From an uncultured Bacteroidales bacterium (lineage in GTDB: Bacteria; Bacteroidota; Bacteroidia; Bacteroidales; F082): a stretch of 64,000 nt of DNA. Each line of letters begins with the position of its first letter. The stretch's first letter is position 1. The stretch lies in assembly GCA_947305795.1 (NCBI GenBank), contig CAMZEK010000005.1, forward strand, positions 28,643 to 92,642, read 5' to 3'. Below, one piece after another: positions 9,901 to 20,420 of the stretch. Both the position numbers and the translations under genes were made by a program. Below the pieces are notes generated by a model. That model ran no database searches and was not told the origin of the DNA. It saw only the letters and a program-made list of their open reading frames with translations.

Positions 9901-12354
9901 ATGCAGAACGCACAGAACAACTACACAGAAGAAACCCTCGGAGTCATATTTGACAAAATTGACACACTCGTTGACAAATATCGTAACTATGTAAACGAGC
10001 ATTGCCCAAAGACTCTTGATAGCTATGTTGAAAAAGGTGAAGTTTTTCAAGTCTTGACACCATTTGACCCCGATGGAAGTGCAGACGAGCAATTGATAAT
10101 AACCTTGTATAAAGAGGTAACTGGAAATAATGCTGATGTGCAAATCGTAGAGGCATTGTCTCAATATGCAGAAAAGTTCTATGATAAAGCACTCTCAGAG
10201 GAGGAAATGTCTTTTCTGTGTGAGAATTTCTCAGCAGTGATTACTTATGAGTTTCTCGTTCGAGATCAATGGTTATCAGGATGTTCTGGTCAACATATTT
10301 CTGAAGAACGCATTAGGCTTGTCAAAGAGCATGTAAAGCCCGAAAAGGGGGCAAGAATATTCATTGCCGACACAGAATACTGTGATCTTGCTGTTCTCTT
10401 TCCAGATTGTATTATATCTGGTTTTACAGGCATGAACTATGATCAAAAGAAAGTATGGGCTCTGGGACAAATTCGTCTTTTTGCCGCAGGCATTCACTCT
10501 GAAATTGTTTCAGGTGAGGAAGTAAATGACGAATACTCATATACGTTGCCTGCAAAGGGTACTGTAGACATGGTTATTTTCCGCGTCAATGAGCAAAAAT
10601 ATGCTGCTCAAAAATTATTCGGAACAGAATGCAAGGATTTAGAAGCATTATATGACCTTCTAAAGCCAAACGGGAAAATGCTGTTTTTCTCTGAGTTTAT
10701 ATCAGAAATGGCTGGAATGAAAGCTGAAATGTATGAGGCACCCATCATTGATTTTCGCGTTCGTAGAACTAAAGAAAAAGCTATTTCTTCTATTGTTGCA
10801 TACAAGGATAAGGGCTTTTTTGGCAACAATTATATTATGCTTGCATTATGCAAAGCTGAAAATTGCAAAGTCTACATTAAGGACGAATTGAAGTCCAGGT
10901 CTAAATATATTAATGCCGATGAACTAGATTCTGAGATTTTATGGCCTAGTTACTATTGGACTAATCAACCAGCGGATGGTAATCCATTATCTTCTATTGT
11001 AAAACACCAACAGGTAAGACTCTTAAAGGAAAAAGAGCTTGCAGATTTTGTTAAGGGAGAAGGATGGATCCTACACGAAAAGGCAAAGAACATGCCATTA
11101 GTTCTGCCGGACATGCTTAGAGACAGTTACAAAGATGCAAATCTTTGTAACAGAATTGTCAACATTGTTAGTGACCCTGGTATTGAGGAAGAACAGGCAA
11201 AACTATGTGTGGCAAAAGAGCCTTATGTTCTTCTGAGTAATAGTACAGAGGACTTTAGAGTTGGGTATGCAACAGAAGTACCTGATGGAGGCATCGCCTA
11301 CATGAAAGCTTGTTGCATAGTTCCGCTGGACGGAATTGATGTTCGTTACATTGCAGCTTTACTGTTTGAGCCATCTGTCAAAGAACAAATTTTGACAATT
11401 TGTGATGGGCATAACATTAACCTTGCCTTGCCCTTGGTTATGGACAAAATCATCGTACCTAATCATGATGAAAAAGAACGTTTAGCTTTTTTGGCTGAAG
11501 CAAACTATGAGGCATTGCTATCTTCACAAGAAGAGTTGAAACAAGAACATAATAATTATATCAAAGCAGTTCGAATGCGTAAACATGCTCTAACTCAATC
11601 CTTATCTTCTATAGGAGCTAAATTCAATGCTTTGAATAAATGTCGAATTCGCCAAAATGGAGAATTGTCTGATGATAATGTTATTAATCCATTACGAGGG
11701 ACTACCGTAAAAGAAATATTTGAATTTCTTTCTACAAGAATAGAAGAGATGATGCCTGTACTGGAACATATTGCAGACGTAGAATACTCATTCTTGAACC
11801 CTGAATCTATTGACCCAGAGGAATTCATAGAAAGTTACATCAAAAAAGAAGAAAAAGGCTGGCTGAATTTCAAGCCAATCGTATCATGGAAGGAAGGCAA
11901 CAATAAGGGGTTGAAAGTCACCAAAGATAAAGATGGTAATGTTATTAAAGAAAAGATATCACTGATCACTTTTAAGTTCCCAAAAGATGCATTAGAAAAA
12001 ATATTCGACAATATTCTTTCCAATGCAAAGGCTTATGCTTTTACAGAAGATAATCGAAAAGACTATCAATTGAAATTTTCGTGGCGCACTGATGGAGTGT
12101 CATTGATTATCGAGATTGAAAACAATGGAACGCCCATACCAGAGAATCGAGACACTGCCTCACTGCTTGAATATGGTGTATCAACAGCTCTTCACCAAGA
12201 CGGGCATAACGGTATTGGTTGTAACGAAATTAAGGATATAATGACCCGATATAATGGAAGAGTGGAGATAGTATCTACACCAAAAGAAGAATACACAGTC
12301 AAATATGTTTTGACGTTTAGTAATGCATTTATTTTTAGACAACAACAAGAATAG
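9901..12354 (+). CDS. Degenerate type I methylase/specificity-like (HsdM/HsdS-like) N-terminal region fused to a C-terminal histidine-kinase ATPase
   Basis: N-half resembles N6-methylase fold (KPEKGARIFIADTEYCDLAVLFPDCIISGF...GTVDMVIFRVNEQKY...DLLKPNGKMLFF) without an NPPY-type motif; mid region resembles an HsdS half (RYIAALLFEPSVKEQILTI...LALPLVMDKIIVPNHDEKERLAFLAEANYEAL). H-box-like RKHALTQSLSSIGAKFNAL (H562), N-box DNILSNAKAYAF, G-box GHNGIG. Confidence 0.7.
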   Translation: MQNAQNNYTEETLGVIFDKIDTLVDKYRNYVNEHCPKTLDSYVEKGEVFQVLTPFDPDGSADEQLIITLYKEVTGNNADVQIVEALSQYAEKFYDKALSEEEMSFLCENFSAVITYEFLVRDQWLSGCSGQHISEERIRLVKEHVKPEKGARIFIADTEYCDLAVLFPDCIISGFTGMNYDQKKVWALGQIRLFAAGIHSEIVSGEEVNDEYSYTLPAKGTVDMVIFRVNEQKYAAQKLFGTECKDLEALYDLLKPNGKMLFFSEFISEMAGMKAEMYEAPIIDFRVRRTKEKAISSIVAYKDKGFFGNNYIMLALCKAENCKVYIKDELKSRSKYINADELDSEILWPSYYWTNQPADGNPLSSIVKHQQVRLLKEKELADFVKGEGWILHEKAKNMPLVLPDMLRDSYKDANLCNRIVNIVSDPGIEEEQAKLCVAKEPYVLLSNSTEDFRVGYATEVPDGGIAYMKACCIVPLDGIDVRYIAALLFEPSVKEQILTICDGHNINLALPLVMDKIIVPNHDEKERLAFLAEANYEALLSSQEELKQEHNNYIKAVRMRKHALTQSLSSIGAKFNALNKCRIRQNGELSDDNVINPLRGTTVKEIFEFLSTRIEEMMPVLEHIADVEYSFLNPESIDPEEFIESYIKKEEKGWLNFKPIVSWKEGNNKGLKVTKDKDGNVIKEKISLITFKFPKDALEKIFDNILSNAKAYAFTEDNRKDYQLKFSWRTDGVSLIIEIENNGTPIPENRDTASLLEYGVSTALHQDGHNGIGCNEIKDIMTRYNGRVEIVSTPKEEYTVKYVLTFSNAFIFRQQQE

Positions 12355-12356
12355 AT

Positions 12357-13673
12357 ATGGAAAATCATAGCTTTATTCAAGTTCTTTGGGTTGAAGACGA
12401 CCCAGAAGTATTAGGAAGCTATCCAGATGAAGCTTCTCAAGATGGTTTGCAACTAGTTTCGAAACAATGCTGGGATGATGCCAAAGCAGCTTTGGAAAGT
12501 GAGTTTAATAGGTGGTCTGCTATTATACTTGATGCTAAATGCAAATACCATCGGGATAGTGCAGACAATGCAGTCGAGTTTTTGCGTGAAGCGTTGGATG
12601 ACATTTCTACTATTTGTGAGAAAAAAGGCCGAATTATCCCTTGGTACGTCTTAACCGCTGGCTCCGAAACAGAGGTCTCTGACTCAATTAACGACAAACG
12701 CGAGAAATGGGATTCTGATTGGACTGAAAAAAAACACAAGAAGTTCTATTACAAGGGTACCGACAGAGAAGAATTATATAAACGGATCAAGGCCCATGCC
12801 CAAAAATCAAGTAGATTTCAGATACAGGAAATGTATCGAGAGACATATGATCAATTGTCTAACTTCAATGACGATGTCTGTGAAGACATTTTGACCATTA
12901 TAGAAGCCATTCACTTTCCTAACTCACACCAGGATTTCAATCCAAAGTACTTCTATAACCCACTTAGAAAGGCCTTGGAGCAAATCTTTAGGTCTTTGGG
13001 GAAAGCAAACATCATTCCAGATACGTTTTTCTCTAATGGCAGGGTTAATTTTAATCAATGTTTTATGTTTTTAATAGGCAACGAAGCAGTAATACTAGGA
13101 TATAAGCATGAGGAAGGAAGAATAATTCCAAAACATATACAAAACATGATGTCTTTGATTATGGATTTGGGAAATTCGAACTCCCATTCCTCAGTCGAAT
13201 TAAGCGAAGAAGAAATTCAAAATTACGACAATCAAATTAAAACCATAGGCGGCAATTCAAGGCTTTTGGTTTTTAGCATTGCACTCCAGTTCTGCGAGAT
13301 ACTTCAATGGATGAATAAGTATTTAAAAAACCATCCAGATAAAGAAGAAAATCGTAAAAAGTGGGTGAAGTTGGATAAGACAGAGCAAGAGGGAGTAGAT
13401 TCATCAGGAACAAATGTTAAGGCACCTCCGTTACAGTCTAAAGAACTTGAAAATGGTAAATATTATGAAGGTATAATAGTAGAGGTCGAAAATCATTTTG
13501 GAACTTTTTTGAATGTAAAATGTGAATTATATCCGTTCCCTCTCCAAATTAAGCCAAGACATAATAATCTAATAAAGGACAAAGTGGTAACATTCAAGGC
13601 AATCCAAGAGCCAAACAAGAAAGATCCCAGCAAACCTTTTTGGATTGCCACGGATGTTCGTCGAAAAGAATGA
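12357..13673 (+). CDS. Response-regulator receiver (REC) domain protein with HEPN-like middle region and OB/cold-shock-like C-terminus
   Basis: REC residues present: VEDD, D59 (IILDAKC), T100 (YVLTAG), K133 (FYYKG). Middle region RKALEQIFRSLG...IMDLGNSNSHSS is HEPN-like. C-term GKYYEGIIVEVENHFGTFLNVKCE... is OB-like. Starts 2 nt after the kinase stop. Confidence 0.65.
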   Translation: MENHSFIQVLWVEDDPEVLGSYPDEASQDGLQLVSKQCWDDAKAALESEFNRWSAIILDAKCKYHRDSADNAVEFLREALDDISTICEKKGRIIPWYVLTAGSETEVSDSINDKREKWDSDWTEKKHKKFYYKGTDREELYKRIKAHAQKSSRFQIQEMYRETYDQLSNFNDDVCEDILTIIEAIHFPNSHQDFNPKYFYNPLRKALEQIFRSLGKANIIPDTFFSNGRVNFNQCFMFLIGNEAVILGYKHEEGRIIPKHIQNMMSLIMDLGNSNSHSSVELSEEEIQNYDNQIKTIGGNSRLLVFSIALQFCEILQWMNKYLKNHPDKEENRKKWVKLDKTEQEGVDSSGTNVKAPPLQSKELENGKYYEGIIVEVENHFGTFLNVKCELYPFPLQIKPRHNNLIKDKVVTFKAIQEPNKKDPSKPFWIATDVRRKE

Positions 13674-13713
13674 GTGTGGCTTATATTAAGGTGTTTGTTT
13701 ATTAAATACAAAC

Positions 13714-13750
13714 AAAAGGGTTGTGCAGGTTTGTACAGCCCTTTTGTTTT
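13714..13750 (+). terminator. Rho-independent terminator after the REC gene
   Basis: AAAAGGGTTGT-gcaggtttgt-ACAGCCCTTTT followed by T-rich tract. Confidence 0.7.
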
Positions 13751-13826
13751 TGCCGCTGCTTTCTAAATCAGCGAAAATTGGTTTCGCACCACAGTCATAC
13801 TTTTGCCATCGAAAACGAAAACAACG

Positions 13827-15884
13827 ATGGAGAAAGAAGGTTTTACAATTGACCCGACCAACCTCGAGCAGCAAAAGGCTTTCGACCTTGTGGCTAACAC
13901 CAACACCAGTTTGTTCATTACAGGTAAGGCCGGTACGGGTAAAACCACCTTTGTCAAGAGTATTCAGGAGCAAATCAAAAAGAGCTTTTTGGTGCTGGCT
14001 CCAACTGGCATTGCCGCCATGAATGTCGGGGGACAAACCATCCACTCGTTTTTCGGCCTTCCTTTTGAGGCAATAGGACCGGAAACAAAGATGGAAGTTT
14101 CTTTGGAGAAGCGCAAGACCCTTGAACATATCGATACCATCATTATCGATGAAGCCTCTATGGTGCGTTGCGATTGGGTGGACGGCATCGACCGCTTCCT
14201 CCGCGCTTTGATGCACACCCATCTTCCTTTTGGCGGTAAGCAAGTGGTGTTTGTCGGCGATCTTTTTCAGTTGCCCCCAGTGGTGAGACGCGGAAGTGCC
14301 GACGATATGATGCTGTGTTATATGTACGGCAACGGTACTCCATATTTTTACAAGGCAAACGTGATGAAGCGGATGAATCTGCCCAAGATAGAGTTCCAAA
14401 AGGTGTACCGTCAAGAGGATTCGGAGTTTTTGGACATTCTGGATAGGATGCGCTTGGGGGAGAATACGGAAAATGACTTGGATGTCCTTAACCGTCATGT
14501 GAGCTCCGATGATAAAGTGGGCGATTACTCAGTTATTCTGACTGCCCGCGTGAATACCGCAGACGGCATCAATGATCAGAAACTGAATGAAATCGAGTCG
14601 GAGGAGTTTTGCTATGAGGGCGAGATTTCGGGCAAGTTCAAGTCTCAGGATGTTCCTGTCCCGATAACGTTGAAGCTTAAGGTCGGCGCTCAGGTCATTT
14701 TCTGCCGCAACGACTATCCTCGTGGCGTTGTGAACGGCACTATTGCCAAAGTTGTGGCTTTGGAGGACGATACAATCAAGGTCGCCTTGAAGGATGGAGA
14801 AGAAATCGAGGTGGAAAAGATGACATGGGAGACTAAGGAAAGCGTTTATGATGAAACGACCAAAACAGTGAAGTCCGAAGTCGTCGGATCCTTCACGCAA
14901 TACCCGCTGAAATTGGCCTGGGCCATCACGATACACAAATCCCAAGGCATGACTTTTGACCGGATGCACTTCGACCTTACTCGCGGAACTTTTGCAGCGG
15001 GGCAGTCATACGTGGCCATCAGCCGTATGCGCTCATTGGATGGATTGACGTTGAGCAGAAAGATTTTCAAAAACGACATTTTGCAGAATGCGGAAATCAA
15101 GGCTTTCGCCAACTCGTTCAACGATGTGGCAATGATTGACGACGAGCTGTCGTTTGGCGAAGAATTCTACAAGCATCTCGCCAAAAAGGACTATGACAAT
15201 GCGGCCAGGATGTGCCTGCTTCACTCGATGGAAAAGATGAAGTTGGGCGACTATCGCAGTGCTGCACTCTTGGCCAAGAAGATGTTTGATGTGATGCTTG
15301 ATGACAAGTGCCTGAAAGGGATGACAAACGATATTCCGCTGCTGAAGGATTGTAGCACGTCATGCCATTTCCTCAACGCTGTAGTATGTCTATATGGCGA
15401 TCATTTAGAGGAAGCCATCGGTTATGCCAATATGGTGCTTGACCGCAGGCCTTGCCTCGAAGCCATGTTTATCAAGGGAAAAGCCTTGTTGGCATTAAGC
15501 CGCTACGATGAAGCAATGGAAATGGCCCAGCTGATTCGTATTGCCGGCAAAGAGTCGGTTGACAAAGTTGCCATCGACAAGAAACAATATCTCTTTGAAG
15601 CTGAACTCAATGAACAGTTAGGGAACACCAACATTGACACGTGCAAACAACTGCTGAAACTCTGCCCTGAATATCTCCTTGCCTATGTGATGCTGCGGAA
15701 AGAAGCCATATTGGAAGGACTGGCTTTAGAGGTGCTTGAAGGTGCGGATGAAAACGCTCTTGTGTCGGCTTTCAATAATGAAGCAGTTTCTGACGATGAT
15801 TTCAAGGCGATGCTATACGAAGCCGATAAGACCAGCGTAACATTCAAGTTGTTTGCGCTAAGGGCCCGGAAAATCAAAATGTAA
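13827..15884 (+). CDS. PIF1-like / RecD-type superfamily 1 helicase with C-terminal TPR-like extension
   Basis: Walker A GKAGTGKTT, Walker B IIIDEASM, GDLFQLPPV, LAWAITIHKSQGMTF, YVAISRM; helical repeat-like C-terminal ~230 aa. Confidence 0.88.
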   Translation: MEKEGFTIDPTNLEQQKAFDLVANTNTSLFITGKAGTGKTTFVKSIQEQIKKSFLVLAPTGIAAMNVGGQTIHSFFGLPFEAIGPETKMEVSLEKRKTLEHIDTIIIDEASMVRCDWVDGIDRFLRALMHTHLPFGGKQVVFVGDLFQLPPVVRRGSADDMMLCYMYGNGTPYFYKANVMKRMNLPKIEFQKVYRQEDSEFLDILDRMRLGENTENDLDVLNRHVSSDDKVGDYSVILTARVNTADGINDQKLNEIESEEFCYEGEISGKFKSQDVPVPITLKLKVGAQVIFCRNDYPRGVVNGTIAKVVALEDDTIKVALKDGEEIEVEKMTWETKESVYDETTKTVKSEVVGSFTQYPLKLAWAITIHKSQGMTFDRMHFDLTRGTFAAGQSYVAISRMRSLDGLTLSRKIFKNDILQNAEIKAFANSFNDVAMIDDELSFGEEFYKHLAKKDYDNAARMCLLHSMEKMKLGDYRSAALLAKKMFDVMLDDKCLKGMTNDIPLLKDCSTSCHFLNAVVCLYGDHLEEAIGYANMVLDRRPCLEAMFIKGKALLALSRYDEAMEMAQLIRIAGKESVDKVAIDKKQYLFEAELNEQLGNTNIDTCKQLLKLCPEYLLAYVMLRKEAILEGLALEVLEGADENALVSAFNNEAVSDDDFKAMLYEADKTSVTFKLFALRARKIKM

Positions 15885-15916
15885 GAAAAATAGTAAGTAC
15901 AACCCCCAAAAAAAGC

Positions 15917-16486
15917 ATGAAAAACAAGAAACAGGATACTATTCTAAAGGCTATTGTTTTGGCCGCATCATGGCTAATGTTTTCACTGCTTTTTCTCATC
16001 CTTGACGGGCGGTGGAAGCTGCTTCCGAAATGGCTGCGCATTGTGTTGTTTTTGGTTTCACCGATGATGCTGTATGCTATCGTGATGGTCCCGATATCAT
16101 GCTATTTCCAGTATTGGGGATATTGGTATCCTAGGCATCATTTTGTCAAGCCAAAGGTGATTGAAAATATTACTGGAGTTCGATTGCCGAAATATAAAGT
16201 GGTTGAATATGAGCAAGGTGAACGTCATTTTAATGGGGATTATTCGGACAGTTTTACATTGGAGTTTAAGGAAATGCCAAATACGGATTTCTATGATGAA
16301 CTTGACAATTGCTTTAGGCAATCAGACAATGCGACAATTAGTGATTCGACAGTCTTCGTGTGGAGTAAACTTTGGGGTAATGGAATAGAACCGCCAGAAG
16401 GAGAATTAGAATCTGGAGATTATGAATTTAGTATTGGAATAGAAAGAGGTTCCAAAACATTTCACATCAGTGTGACACGATGGTGA
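15917..16486 (+). CDS. Hypothetical membrane protein
   Basis: 189 aa; two N-terminal hydrophobic segments. Confidence 0.6.
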   Translation: MKNKKQDTILKAIVLAASWLMFSLLFLILDGRWKLLPKWLRIVLFLVSPMMLYAIVMVPISCYFQYWGYWYPRHHFVKPKVIENITGVRLPKYKVVEYEQGERHFNGDYSDSFTLEFKEMPNTDFYDELDNCFRQSDNATISDSTVFVWSKLWGNGIEPPEGELESGDYEFSIGIERGSKTFHISVTRW

Positions 16487-16572
16487 TACCAATTGATGCC
16501 ACTCAAAAGCATTAGCAAATAAAATATGAAAGAAAAACCATCGTTAATTAGAGACGAATACATGTACTTCTT

Positions 16573-17181
16573 ATGTCCAAAACGAAGAAAACAATAAAAC
16601 AAGCTTTCTGGGTCTTAATGGCGATAATGGTAACGGGACTTGCCATTGTCGTAGGTTGCGAACTGGCTGTGTACAACGCCTCAAAAGGTCGCGTGTATTC
16701 CGATGTGGATGAAATCCCACACAGAGAGGTCGGACTACTGCTGGGTACCAATCCCAAGGGTCGTAGAGGAGGCGTCAATATGTTCTATAACTATCGCATT
16801 GATGCGGCGGTGGAGCTGTATGAAGCCGGGAAAGTCGACCGTTTTATCATCAGCGGAGCCAAGAAGGGCCCCGATTATGACGAGCCGCAAGCTATGCGCG
16901 AGGCATTGGTCACCAGGAATGTGCCTGACACCATACTCGTCCTTGACGGACAAGGGTTCCATACCATTGAATCCATTGTGAGGGCAAAAGAGGGTTTTGG
17001 AGTGGATACGCTGACCATCATCTCGCAAGAGTTCCACAACAGGCGGTCTCTCTATATGGCCAAACGCAACGACATGGATGCCATTGCCTATAATGCGCCC
17101 AACACCACCATCCTCAGATGGCGAATCATCATGTTCCTACGCGAGCGGGCCTCACGGGTGAAGGCTGTATTGTTGGGTTAG
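16573..17181 (+). CDS. SanA/YdcF-like (DUF218) membrane protein
   Basis: 202 aa; VGLLLGTNPKGRRGGVNMFYNYRIDAAVELYEAGKVDRFIISGA...DEPQAMREALVTRNVP...TIESIVRAKEGFG...SQEFHNRRSLYMAKRN. Confidence 0.88.
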   Translation: MSKTKKTIKQAFWVLMAIMVTGLAIVVGCELAVYNASKGRVYSDVDEIPHREVGLLLGTNPKGRRGGVNMFYNYRIDAAVELYEAGKVDRFIISGAKKGPDYDEPQAMREALVTRNVPDTILVLDGQGFHTIESIVRAKEGFGVDTLTIISQEFHNRRSLYMAKRNDMDAIAYNAPNTTILRWRIIMFLRERASRVKAVLLG

Positions 17182-17316
17182 CGGTAGGCTTCATGAAAAC
17201 GGGAGAGAATACTGGTTTTTCTTATTTTATTAGCTTAGTAAGCCAAAATTCCCTATTTTTGCCGTTTGGCAAAGCCAAAATCCAAGCGATAATCAACAAA
17301 AATTTTCGATAAAACC

Positions 17317-20300
17317 ATGACATTCAAAAAGTTAAACAACATTACAGGATGGTTGGCAGGCATCATCGCCACCGTCGTGTATTTCCTCACGCTTGAGCCT
17401 ACCGTGAGCTGGTGGGACTGCGGTGAGTACATTTCAACGGCTTACAAACTTCAAGTGGGTCACCCGCCTGGGGCACCTTTGTTCCAAATGATTGGACGTT
17501 TCTTCACGCTCTTTGCTGGCGGCGACGTCACCAAGGTGGCCATGATGGTCAACGTGATGTCGGCCATTTGTAGTGGTCTCACCATCGTCTTCCTTTTCTG
17601 GACCATCACAATGATGGCCCGGAAAGTTTGGATGAAGGAAGGTGAAGAGGCTCCATGGGTAAATAAAATAGGTGTGCTGCTGGCTGGCTTCGTCGGTGCC
17701 GTGGCCTACACCTTCACCGAGTCATTCTGGTTCAACGCCGTAGAAGGCGAGGTATATGCCATGTCATCATTCTTCACCGCCGTCACCTTCTGGGCCGTCC
17801 TGAAATGGGAGCAAGTGGCTGACGACCCGAAGAGTACCCGATGGATTATCTTTATCGCTTTCCTCATTGGCCTGTCCATCGGCGTACACTTGCTCAACCT
17901 GTTGTGCGTGCCCGCTTTCGTATATGTGGTTTACTTCAAGAAGTGGAAAAAGACCTCGTTCAAGGGATTCGTGCTGGCTGGCGTGGTTTCAGTGGCCTTA
18001 TTGTGGTTCCTCAACATGTTCCTCGTGCCGCAGGTCATCAACCTGGCGGGCAAGATAGAGCTGTTCTTCGTGAACACCCTTCATGCGCCGTTCAACCTTG
18101 GCACCATCGTGTATTTCGCCATCATCATTGGCTTAATTGTTTGGGGATTGTGGTTCACTTCCAAACGCGGCAAGGTGCTATGGAACACCGCCATCCTCTC
18201 CCTCATGTTCATTCTGATTGGCTACTCGTCGTTCTTCATGTTGATCATCCGCGCCAACACCAACACGCCCATCAACGAGAACGAGCCGAAGGAAGCCCTT
18301 TCGATGTTGGCATACATCAACCGCGACCAATACGGCAATTGGCCCCTCCTCTACGGTCCTTACTACAACGCCCCCATCACGGAAGTGAAGGACGGCAAAC
18401 CCATTTACGTCAAGGACAAGGAAGCCGGACGCTATGTCATCACCGATGACAACAAATATCGCCTGCCCGAATATCCGAAAGAGATGAAAACCCTCTTCCC
18501 GCGCATGTGGAGCACACAAAAAGGCTCCCATTCCGACATGTATGATAGCTACCGTAAAAACAAAAACGGCAACATCGTCGGCGAAACCATGAAATTCAGG
18601 AACTTGCGTGGGCAGACCGTCACTGTGAGCAAGCCCACCTTCGGACAGAACATGAGGTTCTTCATCAGCTACCAATGCAATTGGATGTATTGGCGCTACT
18701 TCATGTGGAACTTCGCAGGCCGTCAGAACGACATCGAGGGCCAAGGCGAGCTGAACCACGGCAACTGGATTAGCGGCATCAGTGCCATCGACAATGCCCG
18801 ACTCGGCAACCAGGACAACATCCCTGCCAGTCTGCAAAACCCAGGCCGGACAACCTACTATTTCCTGCCGCTCATCCTCGGTCTCATCGGCCTTTTCTGG
18901 CTGCTCAAGCGCGACCTGAAGCAAAGCTGGATCATCTTCCTGCTGTTCTTCATGACGGGCTTGGCCATCGTCATCTACCTGAACCAAACGCCGCAACAGC
19001 CCCGCGAACGTGACTACAGTTACGCCGGCTCGTTCTATGCTTTTGCCATCTGGATCGGCTATGGCGTCATCGCCCTCATCGACATGATAAACAAGCTGAC
19101 CAAGAAAAGCAGCATGATTACCACGGTGGCCGTCGGTTTGGTCTGCTTCTTGGCCGTGCCTTGCGTATTGGCCGCCAACGGTTGGGAAGAGCACAACCGT
19201 GCGGGCAAGGCCTCGGCTCGCGACTGGGCGAAGAACTACCTCGCCCAACTGCCGCCCAACGCCGTCATCTTCACCCGTGGCGACAACGACACCTTCCCCT
19301 TGTGGTACGTGCAAGAAGTAGAAGGCTTCCGCACCGACGTGCGCGTGGTCAACTATATGCTTTCGGGCGGCTATTGGTATGCCCACCAGATGGCCCGCAA
19401 GGTGTACGACTCGGAGCGGTTGCCGCTCACGCTGACCCCCAAGGAATACGACAACGGCGTTAACGACCCCATCCCCGTCGAAGAAGAGGACTACTTCAAG
19501 GGCAAACGCGTGGAGCTGAAACAAATCATCGACTTCATCCACAACCCCAAGGCCGTGAAACGCGCATACGGCGTCAGCTATAATTATGTACCTTGCCGCA
19601 ACGTGAAGCTCACCGTCGACAAGGAAGCCTGCATCAAGAACGGCATCGTACCCGAAAACATGGCCGACCGCATAGTGGACGAAATCACCTGGGAAATCAA
19701 GGGCGACAACCTTTGGAAGAACTCCCTGCTGCTGTTGGACTTCATGGCCACCAACAATTGGGAACGTCCTGTGTACTTCACCTCGTTCAGCGACATGTCA
19801 AGCGTGCTCGGCATCGACAAGTACCTTCACATGGAAGGCTTGGCCTACCGCTTCATCCCCGTTGAGGCTGAGGATTACAGCAAGATTTACCGTGGCGGCG
19901 TGTATCGCGAAGGAAGCTATGACCTGTTGGTCAACAAGGCCAACTGGGGCAACCTGAACCAAGAAGGCGTGGTGCCCGACCGTGAGAGCGTCCGCGAAGC
20001 CCAATACGCCCAACAAGCCTACTCGCGCCTCGCACAAAGCCTCACCAACCATGGTCAATATGACTCCGCCGTCATCGTGATGGACAAATATGTCGAGTTC
20101 TTCCCGAACGAAAAGTTCCCCTTCGACCTCCGCCAATACCAATATCCTGAGATGTACTACGTCTGCGGCGCCACCGAGAAAGGCGACCAATTCCTGCAGA
20201 CCATCGTGCAGAACTTCTGCGACAAGATTGAGTATTACGGCGAAATGAAGCCCAAGTTCAAGTCTTATTATCAGGAAGATATCGAAGAAGCCATGTCGCT

Positions 20301-20403
20301 GCTGCAACATTGGGGTGAAGTGGCCAAACGCTATGAGCGCACCGAGCTGTCGCAACAGATTTTAGACCGCATGACCGAATACCTGACTTTGTACTACAAC
20401 TAA
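17317..20403 (+). CDS. DUF2723 (GT117-like) multi-pass membrane protein
   Basis: 1028 aa; [38 protein letters not shown] and many TM segments. Confidence 0.9.
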   Translation: MTFKKLNNITGWLAGIIATVVYFLTLEPTVSWWDCGEYISTAYKLQVGHPPGAPLFQMIGRFFTLFAGGDVTKVAMMVNVMSAICSGLTIVFLFWTITMMARKVWMKEGEEAPWVNKIGVLLAGFVGAVAYTFTESFWFNAVEGEVYAMSSFFTAVTFWAVLKWEQVADDPKSTRWIIFIAFLIGLSIGVHLLNLLCVPAFVYVVYFKKWKKTSFKGFVLAGVVSVALLWFLNMFLVPQVINLAGKIELFFVNTLHAPFNLGTIVYFAIIIGLIVWGLWFTSKRGKVLWNTAILSLMFILIGYSSFFMLIIRANTNTPINENEPKEALSMLAYINRDQYGNWPLLYGPYYNAPITEVKDGKPIYVKDKEAGRYVITDDNKYRLPEYPKEMKTLFPRMWSTQKGSHSDMYDSYRKNKNGNIVGETMKFRNLRGQTVTVSKPTFGQNMRFFISYQCNWMYWRYFMWNFAGRQNDIEGQGELNHGNWISGISAIDNARLGNQDNIPASLQNPGRTTYYFLPLILGLIGLFWLLKRDLKQSWIIFLLFFMTGLAIVIYLNQTPQQPRERDYSYAGSFYAFAIWIGYGVIALIDMINKLTKKSSMITTVAVGLVCFLAVPCVLAANGWEEHNRAGKASARDWAKNYLAQLPPNAVIFTRGDNDTFPLWYVQEVEGFRTDVRVVNYMLSGGYWYAHQMARKVYDSERLPLTLTPKEYDNGVNDPIPVEEEDYFKGKRVELKQIIDFIHNPKAVKRAYGVSYNYVPCRNVKLTVDKEACIKNGIVPENMADRIVDEITWEIKGDNLWKNSLLLLDFMATNNWERPVYFTSFSDMSSVLGIDKYLHMEGLAYRFIPVEAEDYSKIYRGGVYREGSYDLLVNKANWGNLNQEGVVPDRESVREAQYAQQAYSRLAQSLTNHGQYDSAVIVMDKYVEFFPNEKFPFDLRQYQYPEMYYVCGATEKGDQFLQTIVQNFCDKIEYYGEMKPKFKSYYQEDIEEAMSLLQHWGEVAKRYERTELSQQILDRMTEYLTLYYN

Positions 20404-20420
20404 GCAACCCAAAAGAAAAA

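Noticed and set aside
9901-12354. Functional DNA methyltransferase
   Set aside because: No intact SAM motif I or NPPY-type motif visible and the C-terminus is a kinase ATPase; treated as a degenerate sensor-like region.
18178-19542. 454-aa minus-strand ORF
   Set aside because: Antisense to the DUF2723 gene; composition of a mirror reading of a high-GC coding strand and no recognisable domain.
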